Positions 1-11,749 of a stretch of DNA of 64,000 bases are shown in pieces (within the stretch, counting starts at the first letter, position 1; each line of letters starts with the position of its first letter). This DNA comes from Pogostemon cablin (Eukaryota > Streptophyta > Magnoliopsida > Lamiales > Lamiaceae), in contig CM042987.1 in the NCBI GenBank assembly GCA_023678885.1, positions 29,598,927 through 29,662,926 of the forward strand. The letters are read 5' to 3'. The position numbers were made by a program, and so were the translations under genes. The notes under the pieces were generated by a model that searched no databases, was not told the origin of the DNA, and saw nothing but the letters and a program-made list of their open reading frames with translations.

Positions 1-602
1 CAAGTTGCAACTAGAGGATACGGACAATATTATATACTCATATGAGTTTAACCTCATGTTTAAATTGAAGAGATTCCCTGTTACATGTAAACCTTTGTGG
101 TCGTGTTTTTTATTGTTAAATATAATTATACTTTAAAAATTATAATTATTAAAATTTTAAAGTAAATATTTAATCTATGAGCAAAATAGATTATAAGGTA
201 CACAAATAAAATTAAGAAAATAAAAAAGAAAAGACAATCAGGTGGCTATCTTACATGGTCATCTCACCTAGTCACTGGGCTCCTTGAATTTGGAGGGGAG
301 TTATAAGGAGGGCTTGGAGATAGAGATTAAATGGGTGCTTAGTGTAACTTTACTAACTATACTAACAACTACTCTACATGTTTGCACACCCTAAAAATAG
401 AAATAATACACAATATCAATAACTTTACAATACTATAATATTACAAAAATGTCACCTTCTTTTTACACACAATCTAGTCAAAGTCAACTATATCATACAC
501 TTTATTCTACTCAATTACCCAAAATACTCTCTCTCTTTCTTACATCACACTAACAAAAAGTTAATTTTCTTAAACTTCGTGCCACCAAATACGCGATGAC
601 TA
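1..602. other. AT-rich intergenic DNA with a truncated MITE copy
   Basis: No gene is visible. Positions about 382-594 repeat the interior of the MITE at 603-909 in the same orientation (shared stretches such as TTGCACACCCTAAAAATA and the GTCACCAAAT-like end) but lack both terminal repeats, so this is a truncated tandem neighbour of that element. Confidence 0.6.
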
Positions 603-909
603 CTCCCTTCATCCCAAGAATACTATTCTTGCACACCCTAAAAATAAAAATAATACACAATATCAATAACCTCACAATATTACAATATTACAAAAATTGA
701 GCCTTCTTTTTACACAAATCTAGTACTAACAATCTAGTCAAAGTCTACTATATCATATATTTTATTCTACTAAATTACCCAAAATACCCCTTTATTATAC
801 TCAATTACCAAAAGTACCCCATCTCTTTCTTACATCACACTAACAAAAAGTTACTTTTCTTAAACTCTGTGTCACCAAATATGCGAATGTATTCCTGGAA
901 CGGAGGGAG
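603..909. mobile_element. Stowaway-type MITE, family A
   Basis: It begins CTCCCTTCATCCCAAGAATA and ends TTCCTGGAACGGAGGGAG, an imperfect terminal inverted repeat, and is flanked by TA at 601-602 and 910-911, the Stowaway (Tc1/mariner) target duplication. The interior matches 20123-20418 in the same orientation and part of 55831-56013 in reverse. No coding capacity. Confidence 0.8.
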
Positions 910-1612
910 TAACATTTACCTATTAAAAAAAAGTCAAAATAAAATATATTCATAAATGAAACAATTCATATGATAATAATTTGTTGTTTAAGTTGGCTAT
1001 TAATATCTTTACACTTTTTCTTTTGGGTCAACCTCTACCGTGCCCAAATATTTTTTAAGAGTTTATTTTATGCCAACCTTTTAAGCTTTAAGAATATATT
1101 TAAAAGTGCTCAAAATGACAAAAAGACATTCACCTCATAATGATACGATTATAATTTTTTTTAAAAAATATTATCGAGTCAACTTTTTTATTACATTTTT
1201 TTTATTTTGGGCATTTTTTTAATTTTCCTTACAACAAACAATTTTTTTTTATCTCCATAAAGACAATGCTCCCCATTACTTCTTTTGTTTTTGTCTTTCA
1301 TACTTATTTTTATCTTTAAAGAATAAAATATTACATCAACCAATAATCTTAAAAGTCATGAATGCATAAAGATAGAAATGCCAAATTTTAAGATTAAAAT
1401 TAATATGTGAACTACATATAAGGTCATGTTTGTTTTGATTTTAAAATTCGGATTTAAGATTATATAATTCATTTCTTATTTTAATTGAGATTTTCTTAAT
1501 TTGTTTATATAAATTTCAATTATTTTTTACGCATACATATTCTCATCCACACATTATTCTTACTTCTTACAAGATGATTTGATAAAATATTAAAATATAT
1601 TCTACTTAAATT

Positions 1613-1614
<2 letters not shown>

Positions 1615-1658
<44 letters not shown>
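1615..1658. repeat. (TA)n microsatellite
   Basis: Uninterrupted TA dinucleotide run of about 44 bp in AT-rich intergenic DNA. Confidence 0.95.
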
Positions 1659-1660
<2 letters not shown>

Positions 1661-1689
1661 CAATATCTGTTAATTTTATTAAAGACAAT

Positions 1690-1983
1690 TATAGTGTGCA
1701 CCCGGATGCACCTAAAGATAGTGTGCACCCATATACAAATATAAACAAAAACATATACAATTAAGAGTAAAAATGTATACAATTTAATTGTTAACTTTTT
1801 TAATGAAAAATTCTATATAATATTCAATAAAAAGTTATACACATATGGATGTTAAGTCTTTTTAATGAAAACTTAATGTGAAAAAAGTATACAATTATTA
1901 CAAAACACGTATACAAAATAGAATAACATGTATACAAAATAGAATAAAAAGGTATACACATATGGGTGCACCCAATATACACT
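1690..1983. mobile_element. MITE-like element with GTGCACCC ends
   Basis: The left side carries GTGTGCACCCGGATGCACC and GTGTGCACCCATATAC; the right side carries the inverse, CATATGGGTGCACCC followed by ATACACTC. The interior repeats GTATACA-like words. A related end lies at about 24020-24130. Exact ends and TSD are not clear. The remaining bases from 912 to 2719 show no gene. Confidence 0.5.
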
Positions 1984-2721
1984 CTTTATTAAATCCAATT
2001 AATTTCATTTTTTTTTAAAAAAAATCCAAAATAGGCATAATTTAAATGTAAAATAATAAAATAAAAATACAATAAAAATCTAAAATTAAAAATTAAACTG
2101 TAGGGAAGAAATAATACTTGTGCGAATAATTTTGATATCTTAAAGAACTTTGAAAATTAATTAATTAAATTAAATATATGTATCCAACTAGCCATCAATT
2201 AGTCAATGCTTCGTTGACACAATATTTTAAAGGGGAATAAAAAAAAGGGAAATGCCAAGTCGAAAGAAAAAGGATAGGATTTCTTTTAATTAATTTATGG
2301 ATTCCTTCGAATATAACTATATATAAGTCCAAGTCCAAGTCCAAGAAAGTGATGTGTGGTGAAATATGAATTATCAATTAAATAAAATATTGACTTATTA
2401 TTATTATTTTTTCCTAAAAGTGAATGTCTTTGACCAAAACAGCGTACGAGTATAATAATTTCACACTGAGCATTTCAAACTTGTTCTTCCATTTTAGAGT
2501 CACAATCAAATTGCTTAATATTGTTGGTAAGTTACTATCAAGGTTTAATATCGTAAATTAAATTATTTCCTCGTCTAATAATTTATTAGAAATATTTTCA
2601 TGTAATTGGATGTAAATTTACTTTTTGAAAAATACTACTTGTTAAGATAATAAATGTAACTTCTTATAATACTGAGTATTATTATTCTCGGAAGAATGAT
2701 AATTTGTCTAAGTACAAGCTA

Positions 2722-2960
2722 CTCCTTCTGTCTCAAATTCATCCTCATGTTTATTATATATACGGAGTTTAAGAAAATTTATTTTTTAACTTATTTTTTA
2801 AAGTAGTATAGTATTATATTTTTGAATGAAGTAATAAATAAATGATAAAGTATGTTAAATATATTAAAAAAATGATGACAAATTTAAAATCAAAATATGT
2901 TAAAGGAATTTTAGTTATTTTTTTAATATCGAAAGTAAATTGAGGTTGGAACGGAGGTAG
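2722..2960. mobile_element. Stowaway-type MITE, diverged
   Basis: Starts CTCCTTCTGTCTCAAATTCA and ends TTGGAACGGAGGTAG, with TA at 2720-2721 and 2961-2962. Non-coding. Confidence 0.7.
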
Positions 2961-3161
2961 TATAAACCTTTTTATGAAAAGAAGTGTGGAGTATATGGTA
3001 AGTTCGACCAATTAAAATTAAACATCATGAAATATATTCAACAACATGAATTCAAACACAGATTGGCCCACTATTTAAGTATCATTTGATCCTTCACAGA
3101 TCATTTGGGTGGGTGGAGAAAATTCTCAATCCCATGCATGTGGCAAGCAATACTCAATTTT

Positions 3162-3386
3162 GCCCTAGGATAGCTCAAGTGGTAGAGGGAGGGTGGAAAG
3201 ACCTTCCAACTGAGCTTGGTTGCTGCAGGGTTGGGGTTCAAATCCTACATTTGGCATGGATTTGGCCCCTTGCAAGTACAAGTTTAACAGTGAGTCCTCT
3301 CTATAAGCCACTTGAGGCACATCCTGCGATTTACCTCCTCCACCAATCCCCATGACAGGCCCCTAATGGTGGGGTACACCATTTTT
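3162..3386 (+). mobile_element. tRNA-derived SINE with 16-bp TSD
   Basis: A 225-bp element flanked by perfect copies of AGCAATACTCAATTTT at 3146-3161 and 3387-3402. It has an A-box-like stretch near its start (TAGCTCAAGTGGTAGAG, about 3171-3187) and a B-box match (GGTTCAAATCC, 3235-3245), the internal RNA polymerase III promoter of tRNA-derived SINEs. It ends in a short T run. The A-to-B spacing is longer than in a tRNA gene and no cloverleaf can be drawn, so it is a SINE, not a tRNA. Short reading frames through it are incidental. Confidence 0.85.
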
Positions 3387-3459
3387 AGCAATACTCAATT
3401 TTTTATAAAAAAATATTTGTTTTTTTGTTGTCATTTTTTTGGGCATTCAAAATAACCTA

Positions 3460-3672
3460 CTCCCTTCGTCCCACTCAAATAGCATCATTTTACTATATTG
3501 GACGTTTCATCCAAATTGCTATATTTTCTTCTTTTAGTAAAAATGACCCACTAATGGCCCATCACTACCCATCACATCTCTCTAATACATTTACCCACTT
3601 TACATAAAATAATAATACTCCTTAATTTATGTGTAAAAATTAAATGTATATCTTTGGACGGGACGGAAGCAG
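3460..3672. mobile_element. Stowaway-type MITE
   Basis: Starts CTCCCTTCGTCCCACTCAAA and ends GGACGGGACGGAAGCAG, with TA at 3458-3459 and 3673-3674. Confidence 0.75.
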
Positions 3673-3674
3673 TA

Positions 3675-5591
3675 TGCATTTAACTAGAGGCTTTGTTTGG
3701 TGGCTTTTCCAAACCTCTATCAGACATTATTACTTTAGTCACTGAACATATTTGTCCAATAATGTTTAAATGAAAACTTAATGATTTCAGGGGTTTGAGT
3801 GAATTGCACAATCTTTGAAATTATATACTTGAATAATTTTCTCATATCTAATTTTAAACTCATTAAAAATCTTAATTCAATTTATATAATTAATACTCAT
3901 TAAATAACTGATCTTAATTCTAGTGGAATTCAAGCTCAAACATTCATATTTTATGGATCCTTATTTTAATTTACAAATTCTCAAATATCAATCTTATCAA
4001 TGGTTAAGAAAAAAAATCTGTTCACCCTCTTTAATTTTTTAGAGGTATTCTTCTGTGACACGGGTTAATGTGAGACGGATAGTGAGAAGGATCAACTAAT
4101 TGTTAATATATTTATTAGTAGTTAAAGTATGTTTATAATAAATCATATTATAACACTTTAAAAATATATTTTAATTCATTATTCATCATATTTTAAAAAA
4201 GTATACTTTAACTATAAATTAACATATTTTATCTATATAACAAACATATTTTAACAATGGATCGACCCGTCTCATAACCCGTCTCACGTAATTACCGTCA
4301 CACAAAAGATTTTGTAAATGGTTTATTCATCAATCCTTAGTCTATTAAAATTAAATTTCAAGTTTCCAGCATTATTTAAAATTCAATAAAGAACTTTTTT
4401 TATTTAAAATAAAAATTGTATCTATTAATTTATTTCTAATTATTATCATATGTTCTCTCCATCTTAAGGAAGTCATTAATGTGATATATCTTATATTGTT
4501 TAGACTTGCAATAAAATTTTCATATCAAATTGAAGTTATATTCTAATTTATATGATTAATTTTTATAGTTTCTCCCTATAGAGTTTTAGCACGCTCTTAA
4601 AATTATATAGGAAATTCTATCAACAGAGTACTCAAAGTTAAGCACGCTTAAATTTATAATTCTAGTATAAGAAAAGAAAAATCTCATTAGTTGTATGAAT
4701 AGTATCAATTAATTTATTTTAGAGTAATATGATATTTCCTTTGATCAAGGAAAGGACTTTGTTTGACTTAAAATCTCAATAATCTTTCGGTCACACAAAT
4801 GATCTCTAGACTATTCTATGTGGTTGCTTGGTTGGAGTAATGGTTAGGGTTAATGGGAATCAAAATTTCTTAATCACTCTCATTTATTTAATAACTATTT
4901 CTCGCACTTTAATCACTTTTAATCTCAATGTGATTGACCTCCTCAATAATACCCATTATCATTCTGACTAAAAATAAAATAAAGAAGAGTGAAATTAAAT
5001 TAAAATAGTATTATGACTAAAATACAATAGGGATAAATAAGAGTGAAAATATAATATGAGTTTATCTACGGTGAACCCGATTTGTCTTACTCTAATTTTA
5101 TTATAATTATTATTTAATACATGAAAAATTACTCTTAAGAGTGATCAATTAATATTATTCAGTCAAATTCAGAATGAAAAATGATACACATCTTAACAGG
5201 AATATAAAAAAATTACACTATATTAGAATTTAACAGGCAATATATTTCTCGTTTAGAAAGATGTTAGTTCATCACTCTAAAAAATAAATTTTTTATATAT
5301 TAAAAAATAATTTTGGATATAAAATAAAAGAAATATCTTTGCCAAAATACTACACACATCCAACCTAAATAAGGTGGCAAACACTTTTGTGCGGAATAGT
5401 AGAGAATGGGCTACGAGGGACGAGGAAGGCATGGGACAAGAAGACATCCAAACATCCATAATGTGGGCTGGGCTTTTCATTTTTGATATGGGCTTTATAT
5501 GTTGTAAACTATTATAAATATAAAAATATTGTAAAATATCAAATTAATAGGCCCGCTATGTCTATTTGTAACCCCTAAATTTCTAATCTAA
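3675..5591. other. AT-rich intergenic stretch without a gene
   Basis: Apart from the MULE-like element at about 4050-4308, I see only AT-rich sequence with many stops in all frames and no splice-linked reading frame. Confidence 0.7.
4050..4308. mobile_element. MULE-like MITE relative (GAGACG ends), ends approximate
   Basis: The left end has CTTCTGTGACACGGG and TGTGAGACGG. The right end is the inverse, with CGTCTCATAACCCGTCTCACG and ACCGTCACACAAAAG (read as separate words). The interior repeats AAAGTATGTTTA-like words as in the elements at 6507-6792 and 8440-8725. I could not find a convincing TSD. Confidence 0.5.
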
Positions 5592-6163
5592 CTTAACAAT
5601 AGGGGTGTGCGGATCGGGATTCGGTACGAATTTTTAAAAAATCCGTTCCAAATTTTCGGTACGAATTTTTTTAAAAAAAATTCGATATTGAATCCATAAA
5701 GAAAAAATCCAATATTGAATCTGTACCAAACTTCGGTTCGGTTCGGAATGGATTTTCGGGAAAATGGATTTTGACGGATCGGAACGGATTTCTCATGATA
5801 AATGAATTTTTGCACACATAAATACTTAGAAAAATATCAATTAAACAAAAAAAATTAAATTTTCCAAATCCAAATAAGAATAAATAGACAACCAAAATAT
5901 TCATCAAACAAATTCGAAGTTTTAACATAATCATAAAAGTGCAATATTAATGATTCATAAATCGTGATCATGGAGGTTTGTTGATCTGACCATTGACATC
6001 ACGTAAACTTTCATCTACAAAACACAATTAAAATATCTTCCATTATGAATGAATATTATATATTTACTTAATTCTAAAACAATTAAGTATAATAGTAATT
6101 TAAATTTAAATATAAAACATAAAGTACCTAAAAAATTTTCAACAATCTAGTGAAGATCTAGAG

Positions 6164-6167
<4 letters not shown>

Positions 6168-6226
<59 letters not shown>
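6168..6226. repeat. (AT)n microsatellite
   Basis: About 58 bp of uninterrupted AT dinucleotides inside the hAT-like element. Confidence 0.95.
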
Positions 6227-6230
<4 letters not shown>

Positions 6231-6506
6231 TAAACTAAATTAAGTTTACAAAGTTTACATTTTAGAGATACCATTTACTTTATACATTATGATTTTTGAA
6301 ATAAAACTTTAAATTTGAAGTTTGAACATATTATTTTATTTATTTTCTATTTTTTTAGAAATTTATTTTACTTTTATGAAATATAGTATATTTTATAATA
6401 TACAATAATAAATAAATATTTAGACCATTAGATATATTTTAAATTATTATTCATAATTATATTATAATTTATTTTAATTTATTAATTATGATTACATTAT
6501 AGTAAT

Positions 6507-6792
6507 GACAAAGTCTCTTGTGAGACGCTACTTTCATGAGACGGTTTGTGAGACGTGTTAAAGTATGTCGATTATTTAAATAAAGTATGTTTAATGGTTG
6601 TTAATGTATGTTTTTTAAAGTATGTTGGATTATGTATTAAAGTATGATGTTAGTGTGTTATAATTTGATTTATTATCGACATACTTTAACCACAAATAAG
6701 CGCACTTTAACCACAAATAAGCATACTTTAGTGACGGGTTGACCCGTCTCACATCCGTCTCACCAATAACCCGTCTCACAAGAGACTAACTC
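6507..6792. mobile_element. 286-bp MULE-type MITE, copy 1
   Basis: Flanked by perfect 9-bp repeats TATAGTAAT (6498-6506, 6793-6801), the target length of Mutator-like elements. Terminal inverted repeats contain AGTCTCTTGTGAGACG. Nearly identical in length and sequence to 8440-8725. The interior holds inverted AAAGTATG / CATACTTT words. Non-coding. Confidence 0.9.
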
Positions 6793-7986
6793 TATAGTAA
6801 TTAGTAGAGTAAAATTAATTAATTCACGACATATAAAGTGTAAACTATAAATAATAAGATAAATATATTATATATAAATTTAACACATAATTTAAATTTG
6901 GTTTTTCAGTACGGTACGATTCAATTCGGTTCGAATCGGTTAAATCCAATATTCAGTACGGGAAAATGGAAAATATCCAAGTCCGTACCAAACTAAAAAT
7001 CGGTTTGGTTCAGTTCGAAAAAAGTCAAAAAGTCAACAGTTTTTTTCGGTTCGGGATTAATTCGGTGCGGTTTCGGTTCGATTTCGGTTAAATCCAATAT
7101 CCGTGCACACCCCTACTTAACAGTACATGCGCATCAATTTCAACTCGACGTTTAAGGTTTGCACATAAATTGATAGAAGAGATTATTTTGCTTAATTTTT
7201 ATGAGTAATAATATAGTTTTTTAGAAAAATAGATAAATTATAAAGTATTTATTGTTAAAAATATTAAAAAGGATGATAATTTTGAAATTAAATTATGTTG
7301 TGCAGCTAGTTGTTAGTAAATGTCTTTTTCTTTATGAGAAAGTGAAATTGGATGTGAGATGAATGAACGAAAATGTGAAGTTGAGTTATATTTTTTAAAT
7401 AATTTAATTTTAATACATTAAAAGTGTTGATAAATTTAGGACTGAATTATTAATTATATCAATCAAGAATTTTTGGAATATACAAAATGACTTGATTATA
7501 AAATAAATAAAAAAACACATCATGAACCCCCTAAAAAAAAAAAAAAAGCTCATTCAACATCATTTATGCACACATGTCTATCCAAGGAGTTGAAAAGGCA
7601 TGACTTGATTCTAGAGCATTCATTAAAATGTCTTTTGGTTACATTTTACCCAAAAAGACAAGAAACTGCACTCATACCATCATACATTATACATATCACA
7701 AATTAAGATCGAGATGAATCCCACAATTTTATCTTTTTTTCCTACATCAGCTTCCATGAAACTTCCCAAAAAATCTTGTTTAAAATACCAACATTTATGT
7801 CGTTTTCCCATAAATAAAATCTAAGTACAGACAAGTACTAAGAGAAAAGGGCGGTTATAAATCATCGTGTCAATTTTCTTGTCCACAGATTTCGAAAATT
7901 AGAAAAGAAATTAAATTTTCTGGTCAATAATTAATCAATGATTTTTTCGAAAGCCAAACGCACGAATTTGAAACGAATTTTCCTCC

Positions 7987-8058
7987 TATAAATATATAGC
8001 CAAACACCCCCTCCATTCAAGCATACAAAGAAATATAGCGTTAGAAATTAAACACAAT
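7987..8058 (+). promoter_or_regulatory. Core promoter and 5' leader of the CML pseudogene
   Basis: A TATA box, TATAAATATATA, starts at about 7987, roughly 70 bp before the ATG at 8059, which leaves a leader of about 40 nt. The 860 bp upstream (7124-7986) shows no other feature. Confidence 0.6.
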
Positions 8059-8073
8059 ATGTATCCTCTAGAC

Positions 8074-8275
8074 GGGTCTGGATCTTCTGTGCCACTTTGG
8101 TGTGACATTTCTTGTGTCACTCCATTAAATGAGAGACACGTAGGAGAGATGAGATATATTATACCCTAACCAATAAACCCTTAGGGGTAAGAATTTATTC
8201 AACCTGCCACATGTCATTCTATTAAGAGATGTTACAGGAAATGTCACACCAAAGTGTCACAGGACATCCCGTGTC
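8074..8275. mobile_element. 202-bp MULE-type MITE in codon 5/6 of the CML gene
   Basis: Flanked by perfect 9-bp repeats CCTCTAGAC (8065-8073, 8276-8284). Terminal inverted repeats of about 45 bp share CACTTTGGTGTGACATTTC and CTGTG. Removing the element and one TSD restores the CML reading frame. Different family from the 286-bp elements nearby. Confidence 0.88.
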
Positions 8276-8439
8276 CCTCTAGACAGTGCTCACTTGGACA
8301 AGATTTTCAACTATCCTGACAAAGATGGTGATGGCCTAGTTAGCATAGATTAGCTGCAAAGGCTTCTTGATGGTATTGGTATTTTTACTAACCGGGCTTA
8401 AAACCAAAAAGGTTTCACACCTTTTTACTTATTTGGAAA

Positions 8440-8725
8440 GACAAAGTCTCTTGTGAGACGCTACTTTCATGAGACGATTTGTGAGACGTGTTAAAGTATG
8501 TCGATTATTTAAATAAAGTATGTTTAATGGTTGTTAATGTATGTTTTTTAAAGTATGTTGGATTATGTATTAAAGTATGATGTTAGTGTGTTATAATTTG
8601 ATTTATTATCGACATACTTTAACCACAAATAAGCACACTTTAACCACAAATAAGTATACTTTAGTGACGGGTTGACCCGTCTCACATCCGTCTCACCAAT
8701 AACCCGTCTCACAAGAGACTAACTC
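8440..8725. mobile_element. 286-bp MULE-type MITE, copy 2
   Basis: Flanks are ATTTGGAAA (8431-8439) and ATTTGAAAA (8726-8734), a 9-bp TSD with one mismatch. Almost identical to 6507-6792; only a few substitutions are visible. It splits the left arm of the larger MULE-like element and is therefore younger than it. Confidence 0.88.
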
Positions 8726-8874
8726 ATTTGAAAATAGTCCCAGAAAACTTAATTTCTCCGAATTAGTCCCACAGCTTTTAAAATCTCTCCAAAATAATCC
8801 TTTTTACTAAAAAATTATCTAAATTTGCTAATTTATTTTATACTCAATTTTCATCATTTCTATATGCTTCAAAA

Positions 8875-8886
8875 TGGTATCAGAGC
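8875..8886 (+). promoter_or_regulatory. tRNA-Met primer binding site of the pararetrovirus
   Basis: TGGTATCAGAGC is the complement of the 3' end of initiator tRNA-Met, the minus-strand primer used by Caulimoviridae (and by many LTR elements). No LTR precedes it, which supports the pararetrovirus reading. Confidence 0.85.
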
Positions 8887-8907
8887 CTTAAGTTTATTTA
8901 TCTATGA

Positions 8908-9778
8908 ATGGAAAAAATTATTATAAACTTATATCACTTAACGAGAGGAGAGTTTCAAAGAAATATGGATTCGAACGAAAGTTCGACATCCGAGAGAGAC
9001 ATGACTATAAGCCCTATTCAAAACTGGAGCAACAAAGGCTACTGGCCCGTTGGATATGATGAAACAAGTAGCTCTATACAACAATACTACAATATTTTAT
9101 GTAGATAAATTGCGAAAAAGAAAGAAGAGGCCGACGACCGATTCTGGGATGGTCTCGACCGAAGATGGAAACTGGCAGAAGCTTGTGCCAATTACACCGA
9201 GGAAGAGCATTTGGAGGAAAGTTGCCAGATGAAAATATGATACTTCAAAGAAGTGTCAAGAAATATAGTGGAACTCCAAAGTTTCACCGAGATCCATGTA
9301 CGTGTCCCAAACACAAACAATGGAGAAGACGACCAAACCAAGGTCCAAGAGCGATCTGCAAGCCCTATCACTTTTCATGGTGGTCAAAATGATAGAGTGG
9401 AAAGAGATCGAGGCAGATAACTCTAAGATGAATCAAGATCTTAGAGAATTACAGAAGACGGTGAAATTCATTGGAGAATATTACCAAAACATTTCCAAGA
9501 CGATATTTGAGATCAGCCTCAAGATGGATAAGGTGGAGACGTTGCAGAACAAACAACTCGACCTCATCAAGAAGTTGATAAAGCATGTAGAGTCCCTGGA
9601 AACTAAGGTGACGGGGAGAAGGCCAGGAGGAAGGTTGCCACCAACCTTCAGAATAGAACTCCTTTTACACCAAAAGGGAAAGACGACGGAGGTCACAAGG
9701 CCAAAGACGGAGAGTGAGAAAATGATCGCTATCCTTCGAGGTGAATCCACATCTCCGGATGGAAAGAACGAATTTTGA
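8908..9778 (+). pseudogene. 5' viral region with coiled-coil remnant
   Basis: Broken frames follow the primer binding site. The longest, about 9296-9778, has a heptad-rich, Lys/Glu/Leu-rich central segment (about 9391-9610) that should form a coiled coil, as in small virion-associated proteins or N-terminal polyprotein regions of the family. Shorter frames at 8908-9108 and 9165-9392 overlap it in other phases, showing frameshifts. I cannot assign a specific viral protein. Confidence 0.5.
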
Positions 9779-10084
9779 GGATCTACAAGATCTATATGAG
9801 TCCTTTCAAGGACTAACTATCATAGATTTGAAGATGAATGTTGGAGAGACTTCGAACTCTCAACAACAATCTCAGGCTCCTTAGACCCGACAGGATCTGA
9901 GCCAAAATGAAGGAACCTCTGGATCATATGGAGTCCATAAAGTAAGACAAGAAGAGACATCCCACACCCAAGGAAATTTCAAAATAAAGGCGATTGGAAT
10001 ATCGATCGGAGCAAGCCGAGTTCGAGGATCTAATTTACACAACACCCCATATGGTCGGTCTCACCTTGAACCGATAAATCCATC

Positions 10085-10612
10085 GATACTTTAGACTTCA
10101 AGAACCGAGAAACCTTGATCGACGAGTGGACCAATGCTATGAAGATTGCATGAGGTGCACTTGAGTTGGATAAAGAAGGGTTCATAAGATTCTTAACCAT
10201 GAGCCTGGAGGGATCAGTAAAGTGCGCCTGGGAGGAGCTCTCAGACGAAGTCAAGAAGGAGGCCATGGAAGGCGAAGACCTCGGCAATATTATTGATCGC
10301 ATGGCCAAGATCTTCAAGATCTACTTCATCGGAGTAGGTTACTTCGAAGGAATGGAAGAAGAAAAGAAGAAGAAGTATAAGAATGTCATATACAGCCTGG
10401 AACTACTTGACATCTGTCACGTAGATGAGTATATCAAACTCTTCACAGAGTATAGATGGATGTCAAAGGGGAAGAAAGAGGAAGTATTCCACCTATTCTT
10501 TGCCAAGATTCCAAGCCCATGGAGAGAAATATTGATCAAAGAATATGAACCATGTGTGTTGGACTCAATAGCAAGAAGAATGTCCTTCCTTAAAGCCAAG
10601 ATTGCAGAGTGA
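10085..10612 (+). pseudogene. Pararetroviral coat protein region
   Basis: One frame runs from about 10085, with a TGA at 10150-10152, then open from 10166 to the stop at 10610-10612. The YFIGVGYFEGMEEE stretch, the KIPSPWREILIKEY stretch and the final ARRMSFLKAKIAE resemble the conserved core of Caulimoviridae coat proteins. The CCHC zinc knuckle usually found downstream is not visible. Its position before the protease fits the polyprotein order. Confidence 0.65.
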
Positions 10613-10919
10613 TGTCATCAAGCATCACTACACAAAAACTACAAGAGATTAAGGGGAATCAACAAGACAATACCCTTATGTTGCGAAAGTAACGATCTTC
10701 CAACCATCATTGGAAGATGACCAAGGACAACTCAAACTTGGAGATCTTGAGCTAATTATCAAAGGAGTTGCAGGAAGATTCCCAGAATAGCTAGTGCTTG
10801 GTTTGGAGTTTCTCGAGGATCACAAACCTTGGGAATGACTACAAGATGTAATGGAATTCACAGTCAAAGGGAAGAGATACAAGGTTCACTAGCAGAAGCT
10901 CAGGGTTACAAGCTCTGAT

Positions 10920-11270
10920 CTACCCATGGCCACAAGTCCATTTTCGATATATATCACCATTGGGATGATATATAAGGAGCACCGTGCAGAATATTTTACG
11001 GCATACATCGATTCAGGAGCTTGTATCTGCACATCAAAGGAAGGAGTATTTCCCAAAGGCTCAGGCGAAGATTTGCCAACAGTACTAGGGAAAGATTTCT
11101 CACAAAGGGTACTAATCCTTAAAAGAGGATCAAGCAAGCGGAGATCATGATAAGAGGAGCAGATCATACCCCATGGTACAAGGTAAAATCTCCACCGATA
11201 TATTTTCATGATACCGGAGCAGATATTCTATTAGAAAATAATTTCCTACAGACATTCAAGCGTTTTACCT
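10920..11270 (+). pseudogene. Pararetroviral aspartic protease region
   Basis: The segment from 10926 contains AYIDSGACICTS, with the D-S-G-A active-site signature of retroviral-type aspartic proteases about 28 residues into the open stretch. It is closed by stops near 11150 and 11268. The spacing between coat protein and RT fits the polyprotein. Confidence 0.7.
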
Positions 11271-11749
11271 AAGAAAACGCAACAAGAAGGCTTATTTTCA
11301 CAACCCTTTGTGAACATAAGATCATCGCACCAAAACTGCGTAATGCTTTTCAAAGAAAAATGCCAATCATATTTCGTAGCAAGCGTGGTGATAATGAAGG
11401 AAGACTTAGCCATTCAAAGATGAACGATCGAAGAAGATATGGCGAAGCAGCCCTTCAGATGAGAACCGAGACTAGAGGAGGATGGAAGATGGAGAAGCTA
11501 AAAGAAAACACATTCCACATTCTCAAAGTCAGCTTGGGAGATAGCCTACAAAGAGACGTCACAATCGAAGAATAAACATCTTTGGAGGATTTCAAGAAGA
11601 AGATACAGAGGAACTTCAACGAGGATCCTCTAGCCTGGTGGGACAAAACCGAGCTCAAAGCCTCACTCAAAGTGAAAGAAGGAAAGGAACATGAGTTCGT
11701 GAGATACAAGTCTATCCTGATGAACCAAGAGAATTGAAAGGATATGCAG

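Larger units (their letters stand above)
5600..7115. mobile_element. hAT-like non-autonomous element, CGGTTCGG type
   Basis: Ends are TAGGGGTGTGCGGATCGG and, inverted, TAGGGGTGTGCACGGATA. It is flanked by 8-bp direct repeats CTTAACAA (5592-5599) and CTTAACAG (7116-7123), as hAT transposition leaves. Both subterminal regions repeat CGGTTCGG and GGTACG words. It contains an (AT)n run and a 286-bp MULE-type MITE. No transposase frame is visible. Confidence 0.75.

Noticed and set aside
3171..3250. Possible tRNA gene
   Set aside because: A and B box matches exist but the spacing is too long and no acceptor stem or anticodon arm can be drawn.
3086..3355. 89-codon open frame overlapping the SINE
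   Set aside because: The sequence is explained by a tRNA-derived SINE with A and B boxes and a 16-bp TSD; the frame shows no protein similarity.
9481..9750. Minus-strand 89-codon frame
   Set aside because: Shadow of the viral coiled-coil frame on the plus strand.
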